From Bacteroidia bacterium (GTDB lineage Bacteria; Bacteroidota; Bacteroidia; NS11-12g; UBA955): 10,933 bases of DNA. Positions 1 to 9,282 of the stretch are shown piece by piece. Location: the NCBI GenBank assembly GCA_023254645.1, contig JALRLA010000065.1, forward strand, positions 1 to 10,933, in the 5' to 3' direction. The notes under the pieces were generated by a model. It did no database searches, was not told the origin of the DNA, and saw only the letters and a list, made by a program, of their open reading frames with translations. The translations under genes and the position numbers were made by a program. The stretch's first letter is position 1; each line of letters opens with the position of its first letter.

Positions 1-598
1 TGACTTCCCAGAAGATGCCCTCTGAAGTAGAGGCGTTACCGATGGTGCCGAAAGCAATCTCCCGACCTTGCTGGCTGAACTGGGTCATGCCGTGTAAATC
101 GGGGTTGTTTTTGTAGAGTTTAGAGGCCAAGGCCAAGCCGAGCAATCGGGGCATTTGGCCGGCCGTGGGGCTGATGTCGGCGCTGGAATTGAAGCGGTCA
201 GACTGGGGCAACCATTCGCCGTTTTCGTCGAGCAAACGGGTAGCAAAGTGCCCGTTCATGCTGCGTCCACCAGAAGCGGGCTCCTTCTCGACGTCGGGAT
301 TGGCATAGAGCTGGGCAAAGAATTCTTTGACCGATGAAATACCTTTGGCGAACATGAAGGTTTGGTCGCGGTAATAGCCACTACGCCAATCTCCAGGTTC
401 GAAAACCCGAGCCATGGCCACTTGGGCAACTTCTTTGCCATCGCCAAAAATGCCAAATTTGGCTTTGCCTGTCAGGACTTCTTTGCGTCCTATCAAGCTG
501 GCATGACGGCTTTGAAAAGCAATGCGGTAGTCGTTCAACACTTCCTGAATGAAGGCTTCAGCGCGCTTCGGGGAAGTGGATTTCTTGGCTGCTGACAT
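1..598 (-). CDS. 2-oxo acid (branched-chain type) dehydrogenase E1 component, N-terminal part, truncated by window edge
   Basis: Reading the minus strand from the ATG at 598 gives 199 uninterrupted codons to the left edge, beginning [16 protein letters not shown]. Segments such as [20 protein letters not shown] (about residues 42-61), [17 protein letters not shown] and [17 protein letters not shown] are what I recall from the Bacteroidota E1 proteins in which alpha and beta subunits are fused. The last visible residues, [13 protein letters not shown], match the start of the thiamine-diphosphate motif (GDG/GNA..SEG..WE) of E1 alpha subunits. The family decarboxylates 2-oxo acids and acylates the lipoyl group of an E2 partner in the cytoplasm. 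The fusion and the exact substrate (branched-chain 2-oxo acids versus others) cannot be checked because the remainder lies outside. The ATG is 6 nt after a TATCTTTG box, which supports this start. The gene diverges from uvrB. Confidence 0.85.
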   Translation of the reverse strand, partial: MSAAKKSTSPKRAEAFIQEVLNDYRIAFQSRHASLIGRKEVLTGKAKFGIFGDGKEVAQVAMARVFEPGDWRSGYYRDQTFMFAKGISSVKEFFAQLYANPDVEKEPASGGRSMNGHFATRLLDENGEWLPQSDRFNSSADISPTAGQMPRLLGLALASKLYKNNPDLHGMTQFSQQGREIAFGTIGNASTSEGIFWEV

Positions 599-604
599 CA
601 GGTG

Positions 605-612
605 CAAAGATA
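605..612 (-). promoter_or_regulatory. Bacteroidota -7 promoter element (TATCTTTG) for the E1 gene
   Basis: The minus strand reads TATCTTTG, a perfect match to the TAnnTTTG element of the Bacteroidota housekeeping sigma factor, followed by six bases (CACCTG) and the ATG at 598. No clear -33 TTG lies at the usual distance upstream. Transcription starting a few bases after the box would give an almost leaderless mRNA. Confidence 0.6.
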
Positions 613-657
613 CAGCAAATAGCCGAAGGGGGTGCAGGAGGGGGACTTGGAGAATTG

Positions 658-665
658 TATCTTTG
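658..665 (+). promoter_or_regulatory. Bacteroidota -7 promoter element (TATCTTTG) for uvrB
   Basis: TATCTTTG matches TAnnTTTG exactly and is followed by CGGG and then the uvrB ATG at 670. No good -33 TTG is present: the TTG at 647-649 is too close. The box overlaps the possible TTG start at 655, which argues that 670 is the true start and that the mRNA is leaderless or nearly so. Confidence 0.6.
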
Positions 666-669
666 CGGG

Positions 670-2706
670 ATGGCCAAATTTGAGTTGAATGCACCCTTTG
701 AGCCGACCGGCGACCAGCCGGCCGCCATTGCGCAGTTGGTCGAAGGGGTGAAGGAAGGAGTTCCCGCTCAGACTCTTTTGGGTGTGACCGGTTCGGGAAA
801 GACCTTTACCGTGGCCAATGTCATCGAACAGACCCAACGACCAACGCTGGTCTTATCCCACAACAAAACCTTGGTGGCCCAGTTGTACGGGGAGTTCAAG
901 CAGTTCTTTCCCAACAACGCAGTGGAGTACTTTGTCAGTTACTACGACTACTACCAGCCCGAGGCCTACATACCCCAATCCAATACCTACATCGAGAAGG
1001 ACCTGAACATCAACGATGAAATAGAAAAGCTCCGTTTGAAAACGGTTTCATCCTTGTTGAGCGGTCGCCGCGATGTGATTGTTGTGGCCTCCGTGAGTTG
1101 CATATACGGTGCAGGGAATCCCAGTGACTACGAACAGACCATCATTCGCCTGAGTCAGGGTCAAATCATCTCCCGAAATACCCTCTTGTTCAAGTTGGTG
1201 GAGAGTTTGTACCACCGCACTACCGCTGAGTTCAAGCGGGGAACCTTCCGTGTGAAGGGAGACACGGTTGACGTGCATTTGGCCTACAACGATTTCGCTT
1301 ACCGCATCTCTTTTTTTGACGACGAGATCGAAGAGATCTGGAGCTTTGATCCCGAGACGGGCAATCGCATCGAGCGGCACCAGGATGTGGCCATTTATCC
1401 GGCCCAGATTTATGTGTCGCCCCGCGAGCGTTTGCAGTCGGTCATTCACCAAATTCAAGACGATTTGATCATTCGCATGGAGGAATTCCAGCAGCAAGGT
1501 CGCTTTTTGGAGTCGAAGCGCTTGGAAGAGCGAGTGAATTTTGATCTGGAAATGATTCGGGAGTTGGGCTATTGCAACGGCATTGAAAACTATTCCCGCT
1601 ATTTCGATCGGCGCAACCCGGGTGAGCGCCCCTTCTGTTTGCTGGATTACTTCCCCAAAGACTTTTTATTGGTGGTCGATGAAAGCCACGTGACCATGCC
1701 TCAAATTCGGGCCATGTATGGGGGAGATCGAAGCCGCAAAACCAATTTGGTTGACTACGGATTCCGCCTTCCGGCCGCCATGGACAACCGGCCCCTGCAG
1801 TTTGAGGAGTTTTACAACATCGTGCCCCAGGCCTTGTATGTATCGGCTACTCCAGCTGAGTTTGAGATGCGCGAGAGCGAAGGCGTGGTGGTGGAACAAT
1901 TGATTCGCCCCACCGGCCTCTTGGACCCTGTGATTGAAATTCGCCCCTGTGAATCGCAGGTGGATGACCTGATTGGGGAGATTGATGAACGCATAGAGAT
2001 GGGTGACCGCATTTTGGTGACCACCTTGACCAAGCGAATGGCCGAGGAGTTGACCAAGTATTTGCAGCGATTGAACATCAAGGTGAGCTATATACACTCG
2101 GAGGTCAAAACCTTGGATCGCGTAGAGATTCTTCGCAATCTGCGATTGGGTAGCATCGACGTGTTGGTGGGCGTCAACCTGCTTCGAGAGGGCTTGGACT
2201 TGCCGGAAGTGAGCTTGGTGGCCATCATGGATGCTGATAAAGAGGGATTCTTGCGCAGCGAGACTTCGCTGGTGCAGACCATTGGCCGTGCCGCTCGAAA
2301 CGACCGAGGCAAGGTGATCATGTACGCCGATAAAATCACCGACTCCATGGCCAAGACCATCGATGAAACGAATCGACGCCGCGAGAGGCAAGAAGCCTAC
2401 AACCAAGAACACGGCATTGTGCCCAAAACGGTGCGAAAGAGCCGGGAGGAAATCTTCAAACAAACCGCTGTGGCCGATGCAAAGAGAGGCGAAGATCCTG
2501 GCAGCTTGACGGTGCCTCAAGAAGAGGCCTTGCCTTTGGCGGCCGATCCCGTGTTGGCTTATTCGGGGGTAGAAGAATTAAAGAAAGCCTTGCAGCGCAC
2601 CGAAAAGGAGATGATGCGCGCGGCCAAGGAAATGGAATACATGGAGGCGGCGCGATTGCGCGACGAGGTGGAAGCCCTCAAGCAGATGATTGCAGAGAAG
2701 TCTTAA
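670..2706 (+). CDS. uvrB: UvrABC excinuclease subunit B
   Basis: UvrB is the DNA-damage-verifying helicase-like subunit of nucleotide excision repair; it receives damaged DNA from UvrA and then recruits UvrC. The 678-residue product is full length for the family. Visible are the opening [11 protein letters not shown], Walker A GVTGSGKT (38-45), the damage-probing beta-hairpin region with [10 protein letters not shown] (91-100), the Walker B DESH (337-340), YVSATP (390-395), the helicase motif with [10 protein letters not shown] (504-513) and QTIGRAARN (536-544). A C-terminal UVR motif of about residues 635-670 forms the UvrC-binding coiled coil. An in-frame TTG at 655 would add five residues but overlaps the promoter box, so the ATG at 670 is preferred. 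No uvrA or uvrC lies in the window. The stop TAA is 2 bp from the stop of the convergent DUF4249 gene, and no LexA-type operator was recognised. Confidence 0.98.
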   Translation: MAKFELNAPFEPTGDQPAAIAQLVEGVKEGVPAQTLLGVTGSGKTFTVANVIEQTQRPTLVLSHNKTLVAQLYGEFKQFFPNNAVEYFVSYYDYYQPEAYIPQSNTYIEKDLNINDEIEKLRLKTVSSLLSGRRDVIVVASVSCIYGAGNPSDYEQTIIRLSQGQIISRNTLLFKLVESLYHRTTAEFKRGTFRVKGDTVDVHLAYNDFAYRISFFDDEIEEIWSFDPETGNRIERHQDVAIYPAQIYVSPRERLQSVIHQIQDDLIIRMEEFQQQGRFLESKRLEERVNFDLEMIRELGYCNGIENYSRYFDRRNPGERPFCLLDYFPKDFLLVVDESHVTMPQIRAMYGGDRSRKTNLVDYGFRLPAAMDNRPLQFEEFYNIVPQALYVSATPAEFEMRESEGVVVEQLIRPTGLLDPVIEIRPCESQVDDLIGEIDERIEMGDRILVTTLTKRMAEELTKYLQRLNIKVSYIHSEVKTLDRVEILRNLRLGSIDVLVGVNLLREGLDLPEVSLVAIMDADKEGFLRSETSLVQTIGRAARNDRGKVIMYADKITDSMAKTIDETNRRRERQEAYNQEHGIVPKTVRKSREEIFKQTAVADAKRGEDPGSLTVPQEEALPLAADPVLAYSGVEELKKALQRTEKEMMRAAKEMEYMEAARLRDEVEALKQMIAEKS

Positions 2707-2708
2707 GC

Positions 2709-3593
2709 CTATTCCGTCACCAAGTAGGTGAAAGGCTTGGCGGCTGTCATGCAAAAGAATCCAGCCAGAGGGGTCTTTTTGGCCGGATTAATGTTGACAA
2801 TGTTCGTGGGAATGTTCGAGGGGGGTGTGGCGAACAATCCGCCGTTGAAATTCTCATTTTGTATCAACAAGAACCAATAGTAGGCCTCGCGGCTGATGGA
2901 GTGAATTTCTACCTGAACTTCTTCGCCCGCCTGGAAGGAACGGGTGCGGTCACTGATGCCTGTTCGCACTGGGTAAATGAACATACCGCCATCCAGGCCG
3001 TTGTTGGTGTTGCCCATATCGGCGGCCAAATTCAGCTGATCAATGCGGTTTTGAAAGGTGTCGTTGCGGTAGGTTTTGACCCACCAGAAATCACCGGGCC
3101 CGGGCTGGTCGTAAGCAATCATATCCAAGTAACATCCCGTAGTGATGAAGGGAGGGCCATTGCCTTCAACCGGAATTTTCATCAGGGAGTCTACCTGAGT
3201 GGTTCGGTGCAATGTGGAGAAGCTTACGAACGTGTCGGAGCCGGAAGCAATCAACAAGGTGTAGGAACGCCCGATGGTGAAGGTATCACCCGTTGCGGGG
3301 TTGGGGTTGAACACGTACTGGCCCTGTCCCTGATCGGTGAAGGGGAATATTTTGAAGGTGCTGGTGTCTACCAACAAGACGGTGGCTCCTTCTACGCCAG
3401 GTTCACTGCCGCTGGAATCAAAGTAGTTGATCGAACGGGTCAAGCGAATGGTTTGGGGCTTGATGATGTTGCTCACAAAGGCATCGACCACCAGTTTGGG
3501 AGGGCCTTGGTCGACACTCAATTGAATCACGTCTTCGCAGGAAGCAAAGACCAATAGGGGCAGTAGAAAGCGAAGTCGTTTGATCAGTTCCAT
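2709..3593 (-). CDS. DUF4249 domain-containing lipoprotein
   Basis: This 294-residue protein has a lipoprotein signal peptide: MELIKRLRFLLPLLVFASC, basic then hydrophobic, with FASC ending at Cys19 (Phe at -3 is slightly atypical). The mature start CEDVIQL, then PPKLVVDAFVSN and the C-terminal GLFATPPSNIPTNIVN block, are typical of DUF4249, a Bacteroidota family of unknown function often encoded beside TonB-dependent receptors. The acidic pair at +2/+3 (Glu20-Asp21) resembles the lipoprotein export signal that sends Bacteroidota lipoproteins to the cell surface, so exposure on the outer membrane is inferred. The ATG at 3593 lies inside the receptor gene and the two genes overlap by 10 nt, implying translational coupling and joint function. 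The protein is at the short end of the family. It ends 2 bp from the uvrB stop. The substrate is unknown. Confidence 0.88.
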   Translation of the reverse strand: MELIKRLRFLLPLLVFASCEDVIQLSVDQGPPKLVVDAFVSNIIKPQTIRLTRSINYFDSSGSEPGVEGATVLLVDTSTFKIFPFTDQGQGQYVFNPNPATGDTFTIGRSYTLLIASGSDTFVSFSTLHRTTQVDSLMKIPVEGNGPPFITTGCYLDMIAYDQPGPGDFWWVKTYRNDTFQNRIDQLNLAADMGNTNNGLDGGMFIYPVRTGISDRTRSFQAGEEVQVEIHSISREAYYWFLLIQNENFNGGLFATPPSNIPTNIVNINPAKKTPLAGFFCMTAAKPFTYLVTE

Positions 3594-5998
3594 GTGAAGT
3601 TGTAGCTAACGGCGGGAACAAAGCTGCCAATGATGCTGTAGCGAATGGCCGCGTTTTGTCCCAAGTCTTTGTAATTGGTATCGAAGTAGATGGAGAAGGG
3701 GTTGCGTCGGTTGTAGGCGTTATAGACGCTGAACACCCAGCTGCGCTCCCATTTGTCGCTTTTTCTGCGGGTCCAAGTGGCCGACAAATCCAAGCGATGG
3801 TAATTGGGGTTGCGCACGTTATTGCGCGATTTGGAACCCGCGTCGGGTACCAAGTAACCTTGAACGGTGTACTGACCCGAATAGAAAGTGGTCGGTGTGC
3901 CGCTGCTGAAGGCCCAGTTGGCAGCAAAATCCCATTCGGGGTTCAAGCGGTACTGGGTGATGATGTTCAGGTTGTGTTTGCGGTCGAATCGGTTGGGGTA
4001 CCAATCTCCGTTGTTGATGCCCTCTACTTGGCGTTCGCTGCGTGACAGGGTGTAGGATATCCAACCGGTAAAGGCCCCGCTGTTCTTGCGCACATAGGCT
4101 TCCAAGCCATAGGCTCGACCGATGCCGGTAAGCAGTTCGCCCTCCAAAAATTCGTTCAAGAGCAAGGAGGCCCCGTCAATGTAATCGACTTGATTCTGCA
4201 AGGTTTTGTAAAAGCCCTCCACAGAGGTTTCCAAGGCGGCGTCGGGTTTGGATTTCAAGGGCAAAACCAAATTCTTGAAATAGCCCAGGGTTACCTGGTC
4301 GGCCAATTGAGGTTTGATGTTGTTGGTAGAGGGCTGCCAAACGTCTAAGGGAACCGAAGCGGCCGTATTGGAAATCAGGTGCAGGTATTGAGCCATGCGG
4401 TTGTAGCCCGCCTTCAAAGAACTAGATTTGCTCAACTCGTACTTCAGACCCAAACGAGGTTCGGGATTGATGTATTGGGCTACGACCTCGCCTTTTTTAC
4501 TCTCGGTGATGCTTTCAACAAAGCGGCGTTGGCCCACTTCCCAAGCGGGGTAATAGGTGTAGACTTTGCCAGGACCCAAATACAGGAATTGGGAAACCCG
4601 TAGGCCGGCGCGTACCGAGAATTTGCCGTTGGCGTTGATGTCATCAGACAGGTATAGGGCATTTTCCAGACCGAAGCGATCGGGTAAACCAAATACGGTT
4701 CTGCCGCTGATGTTGTTAGCCTCGGCTTCACCGGGAATGAAACGGTAGTAGGTCATTTGCCCGCCGAACGACACCTCGTTCTTGGAATTGGCGTACAAGC
4801 GAAAATCGCTTTTGACGCTGTTGTTGACGATGTAACTCTGCCAATCAAAACGGTTGCCCCCCACATCAAAAATGAAATTGTAGCGGTAGCGGCTGTAGTA
4901 ATAGGTGGTATTGGAAAACAGACGTGGGTTGAACACGTGGTTCCAGCGAGCGGTGGCTGTGCTGTTGCCCCACTTGAAACCGAAGGCATCGACCGCGTTG
5001 AAGACGTCATCACCCAAATAAGTGCTCAAATAGAAGCGGTCATTGCCTCGAGTGTAATTGGCCTTGGCTGTGAAATCGTAAAAGAAGAATTGGCTGCCAG
5101 AAAGCGATTCGGGCAGGAAGGGTTTGGCCAAAAAGTCGATGTAAGAGCGACGACCGGCTACAATGAAGCTGGCGCTTTCGGTCTTGGTTGAATCTTTGGC
5201 CAAGGGGTGCTCTTTCATCAGGGGTCCTTCAACGGCAAAGCGGGAGAAAATGGTGCCTACACCGCCGCTGCTTTTGAATTCCTTCTCGTTTCCATCGCGC
5301 ATGATGACGTCCAGGGTGGAACTTAGACGGCCGCCGTAGGCGGCCGGGATGCCACCTTTGATGAGCTGCACATCCTTAACAGCGTCGGGGTTGAAGATGG
5401 AAAAGAACCCAAAGAGATGAGCCGAATTGAAGACTGGAGCTTCATCCATCAGAATCAAGTTTTGGTCAATGCCTCCACCGCGTACATTAAATCCAGTCGC
5501 TCCTTCTCCCACGGTACTCACTCCGGGCAACATTTGAATGCTGCGAACCACGTCGGCTTCCCCTAACAGTGCCGGAATCTTTTTGATGGTTTGCCCGTTG
5601 ATGGTTTGAGTGCTCATGTTCAAACCACGTGTATTGGCATTCCGGCTGGCGCCGATGTAAATCTCTTGCATGGCTTCAGCTTGAGGAGCCAATTCGATGT
5701 TCAAGGATTGGTCGGTCGATATTTTGATGGCCAACTTCCGTGTGACATGCCCAGAGGCTGAGGTAGTCAGATTGTAAGAGCCAGCCGTTAAACGAAGGCT
5801 ATAAAATCCGTAGTTATTGGTTTGTACAGAAGCCGTACCCAAATCAGAGGATACGAATACTTGTGCCTGATTCAATCGCTCACCGCTGGCGCTGTCGCGC
5901 ACATAGCCCGAGATCATGACCGTGTTTTGGGCCCATGCCGAAGAAGCAAGTAGACTGAATGTGGCAAAAAAGAAAAAGGAACGGATGTAAGCCGTCAT
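3584..5998 (-). CDS. TonB-dependent outer-membrane receptor with N-terminal carboxypeptidase-regulatory-like domain
   Basis: The 804-residue product starts MTAYIRSFFFFATF, a signal peptide probably cut after AWA (Ala23|Gln24). A carboxypeptidase-regulatory-like beta-sandwich follows (about 26-105, ISGYVRDSASGERLNQAQVF), then a plug domain (about 130-236) with ADVVRSIQMLPGV, FNVRGGGIDQN and GGIPAAYGGRLSS. The rest is a barrel rich in alternating aromatic strands, ending SYNFTWN. Such receptors use TonB-ExbBD energy to import bulky ligands across the outer membrane. Length and architecture resemble the siderophore/general receptor type rather than the roughly 1,000-residue SusC type, and no SusD gene is present. 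The partner is the overlapping DUF4249 lipoprotein gene. An upstream GTG at 6016 would overlap the TACTTTTG promoter box and spoil the signal peptide, so the ATG at 5998 was chosen. The ligand cannot be read from the sequence. Confidence 0.95.
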   Translation of the reverse strand: MTAYIRSFFFFATFSLLASSAWAQNTVMISGYVRDSASGERLNQAQVFVSSDLGTASVQTNNYGFYSLRLTAGSYNLTTSASGHVTRKLAIKISTDQSLNIELAPQAEAMQEIYIGASRNANTRGLNMSTQTINGQTIKKIPALLGEADVVRSIQMLPGVSTVGEGATGFNVRGGGIDQNLILMDEAPVFNSAHLFGFFSIFNPDAVKDVQLIKGGIPAAYGGRLSSTLDVIMRDGNEKEFKSSGGVGTIFSRFAVEGPLMKEHPLAKDSTKTESASFIVAGRRSYIDFLAKPFLPESLSGSQFFFYDFTAKANYTRGNDRFYLSTYLGDDVFNAVDAFGFKWGNSTATARWNHVFNPRLFSNTTYYYSRYRYNFIFDVGGNRFDWQSYIVNNSVKSDFRLYANSKNEVSFGGQMTYYRFIPGEAEANNISGRTVFGLPDRFGLENALYLSDDINANGKFSVRAGLRVSQFLYLGPGKVYTYYPAWEVGQRRFVESITESKKGEVVAQYINPEPRLGLKYELSKSSSLKAGYNRMAQYLHLISNTAASVPLDVWQPSTNNIKPQLADQVTLGYFKNLVLPLKSKPDAALETSVEGFYKTLQNQVDYIDGASLLLNEFLEGELLTGIGRAYGLEAYVRKNSGAFTGWISYTLSRSERQVEGINNGDWYPNRFDRKHNLNIITQYRLNPEWDFAANWAFSSGTPTTFYSGQYTVQGYLVPDAGSKSRNNVRNPNYHRLDLSATWTRRKSDKWERSWVFSVYNAYNRRNPFSIYFDTNYKDLGQNAAIRYSIIGSFVPAVSYNFTWN

Positions 5999-6005
5999 GC
6001 GGTTG

Positions 6006-6013
6006 CAAAAGTA
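6006..6013 (-). promoter_or_regulatory. Bacteroidota -7 promoter element (TACTTTTG) for the receptor-DUF4249 operon
   Basis: The minus strand shows TACTTTTG, matching TAnnTTTG, seven bases before the receptor ATG at 5998. No obvious -33 TTG is at the usual spacing. The site supports separate transcription of the receptor operon from gltA, whose stop is 73 bp upstream of the receptor ATG. Confidence 0.55.
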
Positions 6014-6071
6014 CACAAGGGTATAACAGCCGAGCGGCCGCTTCGTTTTAAGAAAGGGAAAATCGGACCAA

Positions 6072-7358
<1,287 letters not shown>

Positions 7359-7389
7359 GACAGCTTTGCCTCTTGGTATTTTGGTTTCG

Positions 7390-7397
7390 CGAATATA
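7390..7397 (-). promoter_or_regulatory. Possible -7 promoter element (TATATTCG) upstream of gltA
   Basis: TATATTCG differs from TAnnTTTG at one position (C for T) and lies 31 bases before the gltA ATG. It is the best candidate in the 122-bp gap 7359-7480. That gap otherwise shows no gene and no hairpin followed by a T-run. No -33 TTG is found at the expected spacing, so this is tentative. Confidence 0.3.
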
Positions 7398-7480
7398 GAG
7401 CAGCCCGAACGATTTTGCTGGCTTAGCTCTGCTATTCAAACGACAATACCGCCAGATTGTTTTGAGGCTGATGCGATTTT

Positions 7481-7723
7481 TTAAAGAGCGTCAAAGCCCT
7501 TGGCAGAAAGAGTAAATCGAACGCTGGCCAATCGGTCAGCGTCGTAGTTCAAAACGGGTTTGCCTTTGGCGTCCAAACATTTGATAAAGCCGTGGTGATG
7601 CAGTTGGCGCAGTATGTCTGCAGCGACGGGTCGTGTAAGACCTGTTTCCTGCATGACTGTATCTAGCCTCTCGGGGTGAATCAGGCAACCGAGTACGGCT
7701 TTTTCACTCGCCAATATGTCCAT
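7481..7723 (-). CDS. Small winged-helix-like protein of unknown function (80 aa)
   Basis: I do not recognise a named family. The 80-residue sequence reads like a minimal winged helix-turn-helix: an N-terminal helix (LASEKAVLGCLI), a helix-turn-helix (RLDTVMQETGL then RPVAADILRQLHHHGFI, about 19-47), a short hairpin or wing (KCLDAKGKPVLNYD) and the RFTLSAKGFDAL ending reminiscent of the LTxKGxxAL close of MarR/PadR-type domains. It has no effector domain or membrane segment and only two cysteines (Cys13, Cys49). Its ATG overlaps the lysS stop by one base (TAATG), so translation is probably coupled to lysS and it is likely the last gene of that operon. DNA binding is inferred from the fold-like pattern only. 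It might instead bind protein or RNA. Confidence 0.75.
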   Translation of the reverse strand: MDILASEKAVLGCLIHPERLDTVMQETGLTRPVAADILRQLHHHGFIKCLDAKGKPVLNYDADRLASVRFTLSAKGFDAL

Positions 7724-9261
7724 TACTTGTCTTCGCTGGGAGCCGAAGCTGAACCTCTTTCGGGGCGCATTTGAGGGAAGAACAAGACCTCTTGGATGCT
7801 GACCTGGTTGGTCAGCAGCATGGTCAAACGGTCAATTCCTATGCCCAAACCAGAAGTGGGGGGCATTCCGTATTCCAGAGCGCGAACGAAGTCGTGGTCC
7901 ATGGCCATGGCTTCTTCATCTCCGCGTTCGGCCAATTTCAATTGATCTTCAAAACGCTCTTTTTGGTCGATGGGGTCGTTCAACTCGCTGTAGGCGTTGG
8001 CAATTTCCTTGCCGTTGACAAACAACTCAAAACGCTCCACCAATCCTGGCTTGGAGCGGTGCTTTTTGGTCAAAGGGCTCATCTCTACAGGGTAGTCGAT
8101 GATGAAGGTGGGCTGGATCAAATGTTCTTCGACACAGGCGCCAAAAATCTCGTCGATCAATTTGGCCGATCCCATCTTGCCGGTCACTTCGCAACCCAAA
8201 GATTTGGCGAATTCGCCCAATTCGGCTTCAGACTTTCCTTCGATATCAAAGTTGCCATACTTGAGAATGGACTCAGCCATGGTGTAGCGCTGGTACGGGC
8301 GGGCAAATGAAATTTCACGTTCGCCGACCTTGACGCTGGTTTGGCCTGCCACGTCCATGGCACAGGTTTCCAGCATTTCTTCCACGAAGTCCATCATCCA
8401 ATAGTAGTCTTTGTAGGCTACATAGATTTCCAAACCCGTGAATTCGGGGTTGTGGGTGCGGTCGATGCCCTCGTTGCGGAAGTTTTTCGCGAATTCGTAT
8501 ACACCGTCAAACCCACCGACAATCAGGCGCTTGAGGTACAATTCATTGGCAATGCGCAGGTACAAGGGAATGTCCAAGGCATTGTGGTGGGTAATGAAGG
8601 GACGGGCCGCTGCACCCCCGTGAATGGGCTGCAAAATGGGGGTTTCCACTTCCAAATAACCCTTGGCGTTGAAGGTGTTTCGAAGGCTTTGCACCACCTT
8701 GGTTCGCTTGATGAAGGTCTCGCGAATCTGGGGGTTGACGATCAGGTCTACGTAGCGCATGCGGTAGCGGGCCTCGGGGTCGGTGAAAGCGTCGTACACC
8801 ACGCCATCTTTTTCTTTGGGCAATGGCAGCGGATTCAAGCATTTTGCCAAGATTTTGATCGATTTGGCGTGCACCGAAATCTCGCCCGTTTGGGTGGTGA
8901 ATACATGGCCTTCAATGCCAATGATATCCCCGATGTCGAGCAACTTTTTGAAAACCGTGTTGTACAGGGTTTTGTCTTCGTCAGGGCAAATTTCGTCGCG
9001 GTTGACGTAAACCTGAATGCGGCCTGAACTGTCCAAAATATCACCAAAAGCGGCTTTACCCATGACGCGACGGGTCATCAAACGCCCAGCGATCACTACC
9101 TTCGAAAAGGCTTCAGGATTGGTTGGGTATTCAGCACGTATGTCGGCAGCCTGGTGGCTAACGGGATACAGTTCAGCGGGAAAAGGATCGATGCCAAGGC
9201 TTTTCAGCTCTTCCAGCGATTGACGGCGCAGCAGCTGCTGCTCATTCAAAGAGGCTTCCAT
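7723..9261 (-). CDS. lysS: Lysyl-tRNA synthetase, class II
   Basis: LysRS charges tRNA-Lys with lysine using ATP in the cytoplasm. The 512-residue protein is normal class II length. It has an N-terminal OB-fold anticodon-binding domain (about 56-135, [18 protein letters not shown]), motif 1 region around [20 protein letters not shown] (203-222), motif 2 [18 protein letters not shown] (261-278) and motif 3 [14 protein letters not shown] (471-484). The [12 protein letters not shown] stretch is typical of bacterial LysRS. The ATG at 9261 follows the lspA stop by 18 nt, with a TAATTTTG promoter box in that junction, so the gene may be read both from the ileS operon and from its own start site. 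Its stop overlaps the start of the small wHTH gene. Confidence 0.98.
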   Translation of the reverse strand: MEASLNEQQLLRRQSLEELKSLGIDPFPAELYPVSHQAADIRAEYPTNPEAFSKVVIAGRLMTRRVMGKAAFGDILDSSGRIQVYVNRDEICPDEDKTLYNTVFKKLLDIGDIIGIEGHVFTTQTGEISVHAKSIKILAKCLNPLPLPKEKDGVVYDAFTDPEARYRMRYVDLIVNPQIRETFIKRTKVVQSLRNTFNAKGYLEVETPILQPIHGGAAARPFITHHNALDIPLYLRIANELYLKRLIVGGFDGVYEFAKNFRNEGIDRTHNPEFTGLEIYVAYKDYYWMMDFVEEMLETCAMDVAGQTSVKVGEREISFARPYQRYTMAESILKYGNFDIEGKSEAELGEFAKSLGCEVTGKMGSAKLIDEIFGACVEEHLIQPTFIIDYPVEMSPLTKKHRSKPGLVERFELFVNGKEIANAYSELNDPIDQKERFEDQLKLAERGDEEAMAMDHDFVRALEYGMPPTSGLGIGIDRLTMLLTNQVSIQEVLFFPQMRPERGSASAPSEDK

Positions 9262-9274
9262 GGGAATTGAAGCG

Positions 9275-9282
9275 CAAAATTA
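9275..9282 (-). promoter_or_regulatory. Bacteroidota -7 promoter element (TAATTTTG) for lysS
   Basis: TAATTTTG matches TAnnTTTG and ends 13 bases before the lysS ATG. Its first three bases are the TAA stop codon of lspA. No standard -33 TTG is visible at the right spacing, so this internal promoter is suggestive rather than established. Confidence 0.45.

Noticed and set aside
655..669. TTG at 655 as an upstream uvrB start
   Set aside because: It overlaps the TATCTTTG promoter box, and the family begins at MAKFEL.
1666..2520. 284-codon open frame on the minus strand inside uvrB
   Set aside because: It lies wholly opposite conserved UvrB motifs, is rich in His/Gln as antisense frames often are, and matches nothing I know.
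2859..3557. 232-codon open frame on the plus strand
   Set aside because: It is the antisense shadow of the DUF4249 gene, whose lipobox and family blocks are clear; the plus-strand product shows no domain or signal.
5328..5346. Perfect 8-bp GC-only inverted repeat with a 3-nt loop, like a terminator stem
   Set aside because: It sits in the receptor plug and is explained by the codons of the conserved AAYGGR motif; no T-run follows.
6033..6042. 10-bp palindrome AGCGGCCGCT between gltA and the receptor gene
   Set aside because: It has no loop and no T-tract, so it is not a convincing terminator, and a 10-bp palindrome can arise by chance; an operator is possible but unsupported.
7359..7439. 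27-residue N-terminal extension of citrate synthase from TTG 7439
   Set aside because: The extension has no family similarity, contains the likely promoter, and MSETVK is the normal start.
7400..7440. Short inverted repeat AGCAG...CTGCT upstream of gltA, considered as a riboswitch or terminator
   Set aside because: Only five base pairs over a long loop and no T-run; below what could be supported.
8341..9027. 228-codon open frame on the plus strand
   Set aside because: It is an antisense shadow of lysS motifs 1 and 2 and the OB-fold; no start context or recognisable product.
9228..9241. 14-bp palindrome GCAGCAGCTGCTGC
   Set aside because: It is explained by the QQLLR codons at the LysRS N-terminus.
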